64,000 nt of DNA from Pegoplata infirma (Eukaryota; Arthropoda; Insecta; Diptera; Anthomyiidae): NCBI GenBank assembly GCA_963921195.1, contig OY992540.1, positions 132,866,671 through 132,930,670 on the forward strand. The letters are read 5' to 3'. The position numbers and the translations under genes are program-made. Positions 10,640-20,746 of this stretch are shown piece after piece; position 1 is the first letter of the stretch, and each line of letters begins with the position of its first letter. Under the pieces are notes generated by a model. That model was not told where the DNA came from. It saw nothing but the letters and a program-made list of their open reading frames with translations, and searched no databases.

Positions 10640-10940
10640 AAAAAAAAAAAACTTTGTCAAATTACTAGGAAAAGTCTCGTAATCCCATTTTACCAATATA
10701 TGACAGTTTTCCTTGTTTTTTAACAAACAAATTTGGATCGAAATTTACATTTTTTTTTGTAATTTTACAATTTTTTTTTGTAATTTTACAAATTTGCAAC
10801 ATAATTTTACAAAAAAATATCTATTAAATTCACGAAAATTCCTTGTAATTTTTATTGCGCCATAAAAACTGTAAATTTACAATTTTATTGGTAAAATATT
10901 GGTAAAAAGCTTGTAAAATTACTTGTAGGACACCTTCCCC
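10640..10940 (-). mobile_element. Truncated TA-type MITE fragment (GTAAAATTAC family)
   Basis: Read in reverse complement, the segment matches the right half of the MITE at 50445-51651. It shares CTCGTAATCCCATTTTACCA, the GACAGTTTTCC word and the ATTTGGATCGAAATT segment. Iterated TTGTAAAATTAC words follow. Neither CACTC terminus is preserved. Confidence 0.6.
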
Positions 10941-11639
10941 TGGCGAGAGATGTTATCAAATGGATTTATTATGATTCGTGCAATTATTTAATCCAGTTAA
11001 TCATTCTTAAAATACATTTTTTATATCCACGCCCACAAAAGGGGCGGGTCAAACTTTATTTTTTTTTTATCCGCTGGGTCCACATCACAGTACATGAGTA
11101 GTAGGTTCACACAGTTGCATTTGATGTGTGTAAGTATTAGTGACAGCACACGGTGTAACTTTTGACGTTTAATGCAAAACGTAAACAAACAACATAAATA
11201 CATGCACAAAAGCTCACACGTACAGGCACACATACAGTAGGCAGCGATGATAATTCTGTACTAAAAACCATACCACCATATTGGAAAGTACGCAATTAGC
11301 ATCAGTGTTTGCATACTAGTCTGTACTGTGGTCCACATGCAGGAACATAAAAATGTTGCACTTGCTTAAAAAAAATACAAAAAAACCCTAAAGAAAATAA
11401 CGTTTTTCAGAGGTTGGTTTAGTTCTCCAAGGAGGATCTTTTTCCCCTTTGTTCGACTTTGCCCATTTCCGAACTTAACCTGCCTAGGAATATAAGAAAT
11501 ATTCGTACCAAACTTCGAAGGCCTAGCTCTTTTATTTTGGACTGTATCGTGTGCTCTACAGAAGGAAAGACGGACGGACGGACATCGCTAGAATGTCTTA
11601 GAATCGATCACTGATCAATAATATATGATGATCAATTAT

Positions 11640-11820
11640 TTTTATTTATTCTTTCTATTTATTTACAACTCATTTTTAATAAATTCAACCTAACCGAGAA
11701 CTGGTAACAATGACCGTCGTCTCGTTGTAGCGAAAAAAACAAAGGGTTCTGGTGGGAATCGAACCCACGACCCCCACATTGAAAGGCTAGCATGCTACCA
11801 ACTAGCCTACGGGAGCCCCC
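11640..11820 (-). mobile_element. tRNA-derived SINE with 11-bp target duplication
   Basis: Read on the minus strand, the element starts GGGGGCTCCCGTAGGCTAG and has a tRNA-like head with an A box (complement at 11798-11809) and a canonical B box GGGTTCGATTCCC (complement at 11754-11766). A body of about 100 bp follows and ends in an A-rich AATAAATAAAAAT tail. It is flanked by an exact 11-bp duplication, TGATCAATTAT (11629-11639 and 11821-11831). Acceptor and anticodon stems are imperfect, so this is a retroposed element and not a working tRNA gene. Confidence 0.85.
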
Positions 11821-11928
11821 TGATCAATTATATACTTACATATATACTTTATGGGGTCCTAGACCGATATTTCGATGCGTTACACACGGAATGACAAAGT
11901 GAGTATACCCCTATTCTGTGGTTGGAGG

Positions 11929-13159
11929 TAGAGTTTGCAAAACGATTAAAATCGTAATCGTAATCGCGATTAATCGCACCAATTAATCGTAATCGTAATC
12001 GACAAAAAAATCATGCGATTACGATTAATAATTTTCGATGAAATACACTGTTTTTATAACGAATTTAAATCAGTTCCAAGATTTTTTGAAACCCATTTTG
12101 AAGTTTCTATTTAAATTTTTTTTTTTTTCAAAAAAACTAAATTACTCTAAAAAACGATTACTTTTGGAACAATTTTAAACAAAAATCATTGATTCTGGAA
12201 TAGTAAGTAGAATCGATTGCAGGATGATATAATACGTTCTGGTACCGATTATTTGGAACGGAAAATTTGGATGGGTTGGCCATGATTCATTTAACTTGTT
12301 TGCTATTTTTCTTTCCTTTCCTCGTAAAAGTCATTCGGACTTAAAGGAAAATTTATATTGTGATATGAGTAACTTTTAAAGAGGTTTATTTTTAAAATAA
12401 ACTCAAAAGGTTTTGGTCGGTTTTGGTCGAAAAATTTAAACATGAAATTAAAAAAAAAAAACGTAATTCTTTCATACTTTGACCGCTGGTTGCCAACTAA
12501 TGATGCCTTGTAAAATTTTTTAATAATAATAATCACTGGAACTCTGGAAAATTTGATGAACTGGAAGCAGCTTTTGGAAAGGAATCACGAGCCAAAGAGC
12601 GACTCGAAACCAGTCACAGTTTAGAGTACTCTTTAGTAGCACAGATAAAGAGCTATTAAGACGCCGTAAAATAATGTATCTTTTCAGTGCTGATTGAAGC
12701 ACTCTTTGTAGTTTATTTAAGTGCAATGAAGATGTAAGAAAATCTAGTATTTTTCTTCAAAAATCTTTTTGATGTTGAAGATGTCTAAAATTAAAGTATG
12801 TGTAAAATTTTATCAACAAAGAATTTTAATTATAAGTTTTATAAAAATGTCTTAACAAAAAACTCTCAAGGGTGCTCGAGCGTTCTTTCGATGCGCAATG
12901 ATATACTAAAAAAGAGACTGTGGTTCCAAAATCTCGAGTTATTTTTAGTGGGGAAGTTCCAAAGTTTTTAATTTTATTTCTTAAAAATAATAATTTTTGT
13001 ATTTTCGTACTTTCTAAAATGTAAATTTCAAAAGATTTTTTTTAAAGCAATTGCAACTCAAATTATTAAAAAAAATTCGATTAATCGTAATCGCGATTAA
13101 CGGCGAATTTTTTAATCGTAATCGCGATTATGAAATATCTCGATTATTTGCAAACTGTA
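11929..13159. mobile_element. hAT-type MITE, 8-bp duplication GTTGGAGG, CGATTA-rich ends
   Basis: Inverted ends TAGAGTTTGCAAA and TTTGCAAACTGTA are flanked by a perfect 8-bp duplication GTTGGAGG (11921-11928 and 13160-13167). Subterminal arrays of AATCGTAATCGCGATTA occur at both ends. An internal stretch (about 12870-12960) is homologous to part of the hAT at 43998-45255 (near 44860-44940). This suggests a shared ancestral body with different subterminal repeats. Confidence 0.9.
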
Positions 13160-13230
13160 GTTGGAGGGTATAAAAATTCACTTTTATGACCTTATAAACT
13201 ACCAATAAGTTCATCATATATATCTTCTTA

Positions 13231-13715
13231 CAAGGGAAGTCTCCCTGGTGTCACCCTCCGATCTTCATGAAATTTGGATATGTTGTTAAGAACCAAAATT
13301 AATTCGACACGTATTTTTTATTAGCGGCCCAAACTCGATTTGTATAGGGGGAAATTGACCTAACAACGGGCCAAAGAAATTAATAATTTTTGACTTGTTA
13401 ACAAAAATGTCCTAATATTTTGGTATTTTACTCAATATGACGAAAAGTTGTGCATGTTTAGACACGTTCTTAGCACACGTAGATAGGTTTTCCAAAGACC
13501 TTTCATTTGGTATGTAACATGACTAGGTTTCTTTGCATAATATAGGAGATACACGAAAAAAAACTGAAAAATGGCCTTGTCTTCCCCCTCCTTTTTACAC
13601 CCTAAATATGAATTTGGGTCGCTAAAAAAAATACGTGTCCCTTAATTTATTCTGCTCTAAAAAATAAAACCAATTCCATAAAGATCCGCGGGTGACACTA
13701 GGGAGACTTCCCTTG
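13231..13715. mobile_element. PIF/Harbinger-like MITE, TTA duplication
   Basis: Inverted ends CAAGGGAAGTCTCCCTGGTG and complement are flanked by TTA on both sides. At 485 bp it is compact and non-coding. It contains TTGGGTCGCTAAAAAAAATA near the right end, and the matching GCGGCCCAAACTCG word on the left, so the internal arms are also roughly inverted. Confidence 0.85.
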
Positions 13716-13840
13716 TTAGTCGTAAAATGTAATCATTTTTCCATAACTTTTGTAAATTTTCCACATCTCCTCAAAGAAATTAAGAATGGTGATATTGCAA
13801 AATTTAAGCGAAATAGGGCGAGTCGGATAAAATTAAAAAA
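13716..13840. other. Short unassigned spacer
   Basis: About 120 bp between a PIF MITE and a DINE-like copy. No gene or repeat is recognised. Confidence 0.4.
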
Positions 13841-14403
13841 AACAAGTAAAAAAGTTAAATTCGGCCTTGCCGAATGTAGTGATACCCTCCACAATTTCAA
13901 AAAGATTATTGCAAACAACTTTATTTAAAAGGAAATTACTTTTGAAAAAAAAAAAAATTGAAAAAAAATTTCCGCGAAAAAAAATTTTGGTAAAAAAAAA
14001 ATCCGCGATTTTTTTTTTTTTTGTCCAAAAATATGTTCGTACTTGTTTAAATACCATTTGGTTTTCAATTATGTTAACATATGTCAACCAGAAGCCGAAT
14101 TAAAGCATTTTGTATTTTTAGGTTATGTTGAATGTACTGAAATTTTTGAGGTGTGCTCACATTTTCGTTCATAACTTTTGAACCGCTGAACCGATATCGC
14201 TCAAATGCAATACCAAACTTCTCGGGAGAACTTCCAATATATATGTTAAGTTTCAGTCATCTCTGTGTAATATTTTGTCCGCGAGAGCATTTTCCACAGA
14301 CAGACGGACAGACGGACATCGCTAGAATGTCTTAAAATCGATCGGGCATCATGAATATATATACTTTATGGGGTCCCAGACCGATATTTCGATGAGTTAC
14401 AAA

Positions 14404-16170
14404 TAGAGTTTTTCACGGGAATTCCCGGGACGGGAATTCCCGGGAATTCCCGTAAATTTTCGATCCCGAAATCCCGGGAAATAGAGCGGGAATTCCCGGG
14501 AATTGTCGTTTCTTTGAAATTGTTGATTTTTCGACTTCTATTGATTATTTTCTATGTGATTTTTTAGAGATTTTATTAAAATTCTTGATAATTGATGGCA
14601 GGGACCAGGAGGGCCCAAAAAGTATTCCAAGAAAGACCTTCTAACTAAAAAATGTCATAAAATCTGAGACTTACGAAATGAAAAATGTCTCACAATACTT
14701 ATCTAAATCTTCGATAGGATACAATTATCAGAACCTGATAATTGTTTTTTAGAAGCTGAGAAATTTTCTTTCTGAGACCTGTAAAAATTATTTATGTCTC
14801 TGGACATGATTCTTTTTAAATCGATAAATTGATATAAAATCTGTGTAAGGAATGACTGTGAAATTAACGGGTTTTTCTTCTAGAAACCAGAATTTTTAAA
14901 TTTTTAAAATTTGAAATTCTTTGAAACATTTAAACATTTTATACTCAAATTCTGATTAATTTTTATTAAAAAGTAAAAATTGTTTTATTTGACCTTTAAA
15001 ATATTATATTTTGAGGATGTTTATTCTGGCTCGAGGGCATTATTTTCTTTACTAATTAAAACCATGATATTCTTCTAGCATAATTTTCTAGAAAATTATT
15101 TTTTTTTTGTTTTAAATTTATTTATGTTGGTCATTTTTGCAAGACTTAATCGACACGTGTTTCGGAATTTGTCAGATTCCATTGTCAAGATTATTTAGAA
15201 AAAATAGAAACGATTTACTACAAAATAGCAAACGAGTCTAACGACAAATCGTTTGTGCACAAACTAAAATATTAATACATATTCGCCTCTATCCAAAATG
15301 GGAATTAGAAAGACAAAGAAATTGTACTATACTATTTAGTATGAGGGTGCTGTAGCTTAGTGGTTAGCGCGTTGGACTACTAGCCAGCAAGCCTGGGTTC
15401 GATTCTCAGCTCAGGCAGACCAACATTTTTTTCAGATATTTATTAGTTTCTATTTATAACTAATATCTATCGCAGCACCCTCCTTCGTTGATAAGTAGCA
15501 CTAAAAACGTCAACGAAGTAAAATAATAAAATAGTGGCTATAAACACAGCTTCAAAAATAATTCGCCAGATCAATAACAGATGGCGATGCAATAACTGTA
15601 CTCAAAATTATCAACACGCGCAATTACAGTGTTGCCATACTGAAGCCCTTCTATCTTTCAAATCTTTCATCCCTCTTCTATCCCCTTTCCGAAAGAAGCA
15701 TCACGGTTACATTGGTAATTGATAGGCAGCATTGCCTGAGTGTCGCTTCTTTAAAAAAAAAAAAAAAAAAAAAATTAAAAAAAATCAAAAAAAAATCTTG
15801 AAAGTTATGCTATGAGAATATCATGGTTTTAATTAGTAAAAAAAAATAACCTCGAGCCAGAATAAACATCCACAAAACTTAAAATACTTTTAAAAGACTT
15901 CGACATATTTTTACCGTTTTTATAAAAACTGTGTAACAAAAATTGTTCTTTTTTTCTCGAAACTTATTTTTTTTTAGGTACTAAATAAGATTTTTATGGT
16001 GTAAATAAACATTATAAATAGTATAATCGCATTCAGAAGGTTTTATATATATTTTTTTGACAAAAAATTTGGGTTTTTAGTTTTTGCGGGAATTCCCGGG
16101 ATCCCGGGAAATTTGAAAACGAATCCCGCTTTCCCGGGAAATGAAAAAGTCCGGGAAAAGAAAAACTCTA
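14404..16170. mobile_element. hAT-type element, 8-bp duplication GTTACAAA, CCCGGGAATT subterminal repeats
   Basis: Inverted ends TAGAGTTTTTC and GAAAAACTCTA are flanked by a perfect 8-bp duplication GTTACAAA (14396-14403 and 16171-16178). GGGAATTCCCGGGAATTCCC repeats lie just inside each end. Further in, long inverted arms share GGATGTTTATTCTGGCTC and ACTAATTAAAACCATGATAT (about 15009-15095 and 15805-15888). A SINE-like insert occupies the loop. No transposase is present. Confidence 0.9.
15343..15774 (+). mobile_element. tRNA-derived SINE-like element with poly-A tail
   Basis: A tRNA-like head carries an A box TAGCTTAGTGG (15353-15363) and B box GGTTCGATTC (15396-15405) with a good T arm (CTGGG and CTCAG). 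The usual 3' acceptor strand is absent right after the T arm. Its complement to the 5' end (CAGCACCCTC, 15473-15482, pairing with GAGGGTGCTG at 15343-15352) lies about 60 bases later. The body ends in a 22-base A run (15753-15774). I could not find the target duplication. Confidence 0.65.
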
Positions 16171-16229
16171 GTTACAAACGGAATGACAAACTTATATATA
16201 CCCTCTATCACTAAGTGGAGGGTATAAAA

Positions 16230-16718
16230 AACAAGTGAGAGTGTTAAATTCGGCTGTGCCGAATCTCTTATACCCTCCGGTATAAAAAAAAATTGTCAGG
16301 GGCGTTTGATTTGGGGGGGGGTGTGATCGGGGTCAGTGGGGGACGTTGAGAGCACCTTCCTATCCCGATAAATGTAACAAATGTTTCATTTATTTTACAA
16401 TAATACAAAAAAACATGTAAAAAAAGTGTATTTTTCAGAGGTTGGTTCAGTTCTTCAAGGGGGAACTTTTTTCCCCCTGAGCCGATTTTGCCCATTTTCG
16501 AACTTAACCTGCCTAGAACCATAAGACATATTATTTTTTATTTTGGACTGTATCGTGCCATCTACAGACGGACGGACGGACATTCACAGAATGTCTTAGA
16601 ATCGATCATGGATTATATATATATATACTTTATGGGGTCCCTGACCGATATTTCGATGCGTTACAAACGGAATGACAAAGTGAGTATACCCCCATACTGT
16701 GGTTGGAGGGTATACAAA
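16230..16718 (+). mobile_element. DINE-1/Helentron-like element family B, copy 2
   Basis: It starts AACAAGTGAGAGTGTTAAAT with the hairpin TTCGGCTGTGCCGAA. It carries CCTGAGCCGATTTTGCCC, the CAGACGGACGGACGGACATT block and TTTATGGGGTCCC, and ends GTGGTTGGAGGGTATA. It is close to full length for this family and free of insertions. Confidence 0.75.
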
Positions 16719-16739
16719 AATTAACTATTGTGCAGAATA

Positions 16740-16951
16740 TGGAACTTCCTAGCTCTACACGCTTGAATACCCCATTGGGTCCTAATTTTAAATCAAAAAT
16801 TTGGCATTCTCGAGATTTTAAAAATTCTCATATTTCGGTAAATTTGTTGTAGCCCTTTTTATCAGTTTTGAAACCAAGCATAGAATAGCTTCTTCAACAT
16901 CAATTGTTCCATCATTTTTCTCAGTTAAACTAGGGGCATCTGTATTATAAT
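16740..16951. repeat. Fragment of a dispersed repeat (family E core)
   Basis: The words ATTGGGTCCTAATTTTAAAT, GGCATTCTCGAGATTTTAAA and CATATTTCGGTAAAT recur near 17240-17320 and 34965-35045. They mark a repeat core of unknown class. Confidence 0.5.
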
Positions 16952-17589
16952 CAGAGCTTCGAAGAATGAAATCCTTTTCGAATGAATTCTCAAAAAAATC
17001 CATTCAATTTTCATAGTCAGTGAATGCATTCGATTTCATAAATCAACATTGAATGCAGTCCTTGGAATTCATTGGATTGAATGAACAAAAATGAATGCAT
17101 TCGATTTCTTGTTCATTCGATTTCGAAAAATCGAATGCATTCGATTTTTTATTATTCCACTGCGAATGCAATCGATTTTTTATATATATAGACCAAAACG
17201 GAGCCAAATTTTTGTCCATAATATCGCCTACTCTCTTTAGATACGATGACCCTAATGGGCTCTAATTTTGAATCCAAAAAAATTGGTGTTCCCGAAAATT
17301 TTAAAAATGCACATATTAACTGCCTATACGACAAAAAAATGTGAAGAGTGTTAGCGATACTATGGCAAGTGAATGCATTCGATTTTTAAAAGTCGAATGA
17401 AAAAAAATCGAATGCATTCGATTTTTGAAAGTCGAATGAAAAATAAAACGAATGCATTCCATATTTATAAATCGAATGAGTCTAAAGTGAATTCATTCAA
17501 TTCGCCCAAATGTGATTGGGGAATGCAATCACTAAATTTTCACTCAGAATGACAAATCGAATTAAGGAATGAAATCCTTTGAAGCTCTG
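16952..17589. mobile_element. hAT-type MITE, 8-bp duplication ATTATAAT, ATGCATTCGATT repeats
   Basis: Inverted ends CAGAGCTTCGAAGAATGAAA and GAAATCCTTTGAAGCTCTG are flanked by a perfect duplication ATTATAAT (16944-16951 and 17590-17597). AATGCATTCGATTT words are iterated in both orientations. A family E fragment is embedded at about 17200-17335. Confidence 0.9.
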
Positions 17590-17597
17590 ATTATAAT

Positions 17598-18057
17598 AAC
17601 TTATTTATATACTCGTTTACTCGCTCTTCCAATTTTTATACATTTTATCTTAGATTACTTCTCTTGCTTTCTCTCTATTTTTGCATCAGTTGATTCTATT
17701 ATTCTTTTGCATCCGTATCTGCATCTTTATCATGTAGCTAAATTTTTCTCTTACTGTATGTTTAGTGTTTTAGTCGTGTTGATTTTGTAAGTTGGTTTTG
17801 CGTGTGTCACAGTTGTTGTTCCTGGTAGTTTTGTCTGTCCCCCCACCCTTTTATGAAAAAAAGATCATGTTTGTTGTTTTGTTTTTCTTCTTCTTCTCGC
17901 TTGTTACCTGTTTTCTTATGTGTTTGTCGTTTAATAAGAAAAAGTGACTTGTTTTTTGTTTAATAGTTTATATGAAATGCAAAAATACACTTAGAGAAAT
18001 TTTGTAATGCGTAATTGAGGACATAGCGTGATCTTAAAGAAGACAACAACGCACATT
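17598..18057. other. Intronic sequence without recognised elements
   Basis: T-rich and CT-rich sequence, including a CTTCTTCTTCTC run at about 17887. It shows none of the repeat families of the window and no supported coding sequence, and looks like original intron DNA. Confidence 0.4.
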
Positions 18058-19500
18058 GGTTCCAAATCAAAATCTAGCTGGACAAAAGTCCAAAAATTAG
18101 TGTCCTTAAAATTGGGAATTAATAGTGCTAGGGGAAAGCTAAGGGTGTGTTCTGATCAAACTTATAACCATTTTTTGGAATTAGGTCTTTAATTTTGTTA
18201 AATATGCGAATGAAATGACATTTTTGGTATCCAATATTTAAAAAAAAAATATATATATATAAGTGTTCAACTAATAACATCATATTATCCATGTTACATC
18301 AATGGTTGCAAAACGGTTTATGTACAAGAAAGCTACAGATTTATACTTATTCTGGACATTAATAAGAAATTTATTATAGATCTTCTTCTTACATTTTTTG
18401 TACTTTGAAGTATTGTCAATAATAACAATATTTTTGAGGACTTATGAAACTTCCGCAGCTTGCCAAAACCGAATCCAGGCATATCATGTCGAATTACCAC
18501 ATACAACTTATAGGTAATTTATTACTGAACGTTGTCATGCAGACATTTCTTGCAGGTTTTTGCAGGTTTAAAATTAATCACAGTTTTTATGAAAATAGAT
18601 TTTCGCCTAAAATTTTTTTTCTAAATAAAGTATTGCATTTTTGTAAGTTTTTGATAACTTTTAAGTATTATAATTATGCTAAGCTTAAATAAATCACTAA
18701 ATTTGATGTTTCCTATTAAACCACGGCCAATTACACACTTCGACTAAATTCAAAAATGTCCGTCTGTCCGTCCGTCTGTCCGTCTGTAGAGGATACGATA
18801 CAGTCCAAAATAAAAGAGCTAGACTTCCGACGTTTGGCACGAATATGTCTTATATTCCTAGGCAGGCTAAGTTCGGAAATGGATAAAATCGGACCAAAGT
18901 TCTCCCTTGGAGAACTAAACCAACCTAAGAAAAATCGAATTTTTTGCAGGGTTTTTTGTACTTTTGCTAAGCAAATGCAACATTCTTCTCTCAGATGAAG
19001 TTCGAAATCGCAAGGGAAAGGTGCTCCCTAACGTCTCCTACCAACCCCCCCCCCCCCAAAAAAAAAGACGCCCCTGGATTTTTTTTATATTGTTTTTTTT
19101 TTACATTTTGGAGGGTATAAAAGATTCGGCACAGCCGAATGTAACACTCTCACTGGTTTTTTATTTTTTTTTACATTTTGGAAGGTATAAAAGATTCGGC
19201 ATAGCCGAATTTAACACTCTCACTTGTTTTTTTCAATTACACTTCTCGACACAATTTTTTTTTTTTTTTTAGAGATTACAAAACTTTCAAAAAATAAGTT
19301 TCTGCATTTCATATTTCTGTTCTGCATATAAACCATTTTTGTCATTAATGAATTACTGAAATTAAAAAAAAAATAAAAAGTTGTCGATTAGTGTAATCGA
19401 CTTAGAAAAATTTAAACATGTTTTTTGAACTCAGCGACCCCAAAAACATATAAAACAGTGATAAAATAATTTTGTCCAGCTAGATTTGGACTTGGAAAAA
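18058..19500. mobile_element. Inverted-repeat element with AATCTAGCTGGACAAAA ends, holding a DINE copy
   Basis: TTCCAAATCAAAATCTAGCT at the left is matched by the complement of AGCTAGATTTGGACTTGGAA at the right. The interior is non-coding apart from low-complexity ORFs, and contains the family B element at 18735-19232. The target duplication is not resolved. Confidence 0.6.
18735..19232 (-). mobile_element. DINE-1/Helentron-like element family B, copy 3, with duplicated terminus
   Basis: Read in reverse, it ends in the AACAAGTGAGAGTGTTAAAT and TTCGGCTATGCCGAA terminus. The terminal segment of about 70 bp (GGTATAAAAGATTCGGCA through CACTCTCAC) occurs twice in tandem at 19105-19232. The GTCY block (GTCCGTCTGTCCGTCCGTCT) is at 18759-18786. 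The far end is truncated. Confidence 0.75.
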
Positions 19501-19514
19501 ATGTGGAAGTGCTT

Positions 19515-20050
19515 TCTCTATGATCTTATTTAAGCGCCACCTTACCACTATGATACCATGCAGGAAGTCTTGAATTAGGGGTATTCCGGGTAGTGGAACC
19601 TCTATGAATGTTTACACAGATGGTTCGAAGCTACACGAACAGTTGGCATTCGGGGTCTATTCGGAGGAGCTTGAGTTGACTCTGGCTCGAAGATTGCCAG
19701 ATTATTTCAGTGTTTACCAGGCAGATATGCTGGCAATAAAGGAAGTGGCTGACTGGTTGAGTTGCAATGTCTTGTCTATAACGGCAGTCAACATCTATTC
19801 CATGGACTCAATGTTTCTGAAAACAAGAACTGCTCTTAACTGCCGCACGTGTTTAAAAGAGATGGTCAAGCAGTTTGATATAAGACTCATATGGGTTTAA
19901 GACAACAGAGACATTCCAGGGAATTGCAAAGCCAATGAGCTTACAAGACTGGGAACTACCTTACAGGCTCCAACAGAATTGGAATGTGTTGGTATGCCTC
20001 CAGAAAGTTGCAAGCAAAATCTACGGACCTCTGATTCCATGTGTGCAGAG
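19515..20050 (+). pseudogene. RNase H domain fragment of a non-LTR retrotransposon, copy 2
   Basis: The open frame at 19604-19900 keeps the first catalytic motif (NVYTDGSKLHEQ), then VYQADMLAIKEV where Glu has become Asp, and NIYS. After NIYS the family's second Asp and the QAAV segment are deleted and the frame goes straight to MDSMFLKTRTALNC. A stop follows in place of the last motif region (IRLIWV). A second frame continues with ANELTRLGTTLQAPTELECV. It ends near CKQNL at 20020. Both catalytic Asp and Glu losses make it inactive. Homologous upstream untranslated sequence begins near 19515. Confidence 0.85.
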
Positions 20051-20564
20051 ACGTTACGCGTCAGCAATAAACACAAATAAAATTAAGAGCTTGCCCATAA
20101 CCAATACTGTGACAAATAAAACCATTGACCGGCGGAAAATTTCAGTAAAATCGTATTAAATAATTCCAGCGCTTTCTGGTAACAACAATAAAAGGGTTAA
20201 TTGGTCATTCTATGTGTAAACCTCAATTGCAGATCTTTTTTATCTTGGTCATGGTTATGTATAAACATGACGGATTTGTTATTGAAATTCTATAAAAAAA
20301 TAAGTTTTCTATAAAAAAACAATCAGACCCCAAACAAATGACGTCAATTTAAAACCGCAATAATATGGGAATTCCTTTAAAACATATTATAACAAGTGCG
20401 AATGTAAAAAAAAAAATTAAATAAGTTTTAGATCGTAAAAAAATATTTAAATAAATACAAAAATAGTTAATTCTCGTTTACATTGACTTTGGCACGGTGA
20501 CCCTCAGCGATGTTTAGGTTCAACTTAAGTGTCGACAAAAAGTGTAAACGCAGTTCCGAACACA
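20051..20564. other. No gene or repeat recognised
   Basis: AT-rich sequence without supported coding capacity or matches to the other repeat families in this window. Confidence 0.4.
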
Positions 20565-20574
20565 AAAAAAATTT

Positions 20575-20728
20575 CCAATGAACGATTTTCATAGTATTTA
20601 TGAACAAATTCATACAATTTATTAACTTTTTTATAATATTTATAAACATTTTCATGAATAAATCATAATATGTTAAATTTAAGAACTATTTAACATTTTT
20701 CATAAATACTATGAAAATCGTTCATTGG
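20575..20728. mobile_element. Hairpin MITE with 30-bp perfect inverted repeats
   Basis: CCAATGAACGATTTTCATAG continuing to TATTTATGAA (20575-20604) is exactly complementary to 20699-20728. The loop is 94 bp and AT-rich. T-runs and A-runs flank the arms. The perfect arms point to a recent or conserved structure. It encodes no protein. Confidence 0.8.
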
Positions 20729-20746
20729 ATTTTTTTTTTTTTTTTG

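Larger units (their letters stand above)
11010..13180 (+). mobile_element. DINE-1/Helentron-like element family B, copy 1, with SINE and hAT insertions
   Basis: The segment shares with the copies at 16230 and 50876 the CACGCCCA...GGGGCGG word, the GAGGTTGGTTTAGTTCTCCA and CGAACTTAACCTGCCTAGGA words, the GACGGACGGACATCGCTAGA block, TTTATGGGGTCC, and the GGTTGGAGGGTATAAAAA end. Its 5' hairpin end is missing. It is cut by the SINE at 11640-11820 and the hAT at 11929-13159. Confidence 0.65.
13841..16229 (+). mobile_element. DINE-1/Helentron-like element family A, copy 2, split by a hAT
   Basis: It starts AACAAGTAAAAAAGTTAAAT with the hairpin TTCGGCCTTGCCGAA and continues to the CAGACGGACAGACGGACATC block. 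It is interrupted at 14404 and resumes at 16179, ending AGTGGAGGGTATAAAAA. A family B copy begins immediately after it, so the two elements are joined end to end with no spacer. Confidence 0.75.

Noticed and set aside
11745..11820. A functional tRNA gene on the minus strand
   Set aside because: Acceptor and anticodon stems have several mismatches, and the sequence is the head of a retroposed element with an A-rich tail and target duplication.
15343..15420. A functional tRNA gene on the plus strand
   Set aside because: A and B boxes are good but the acceptor strand does not pair after the T arm, and a poly-A tail follows, which points to a SINE.
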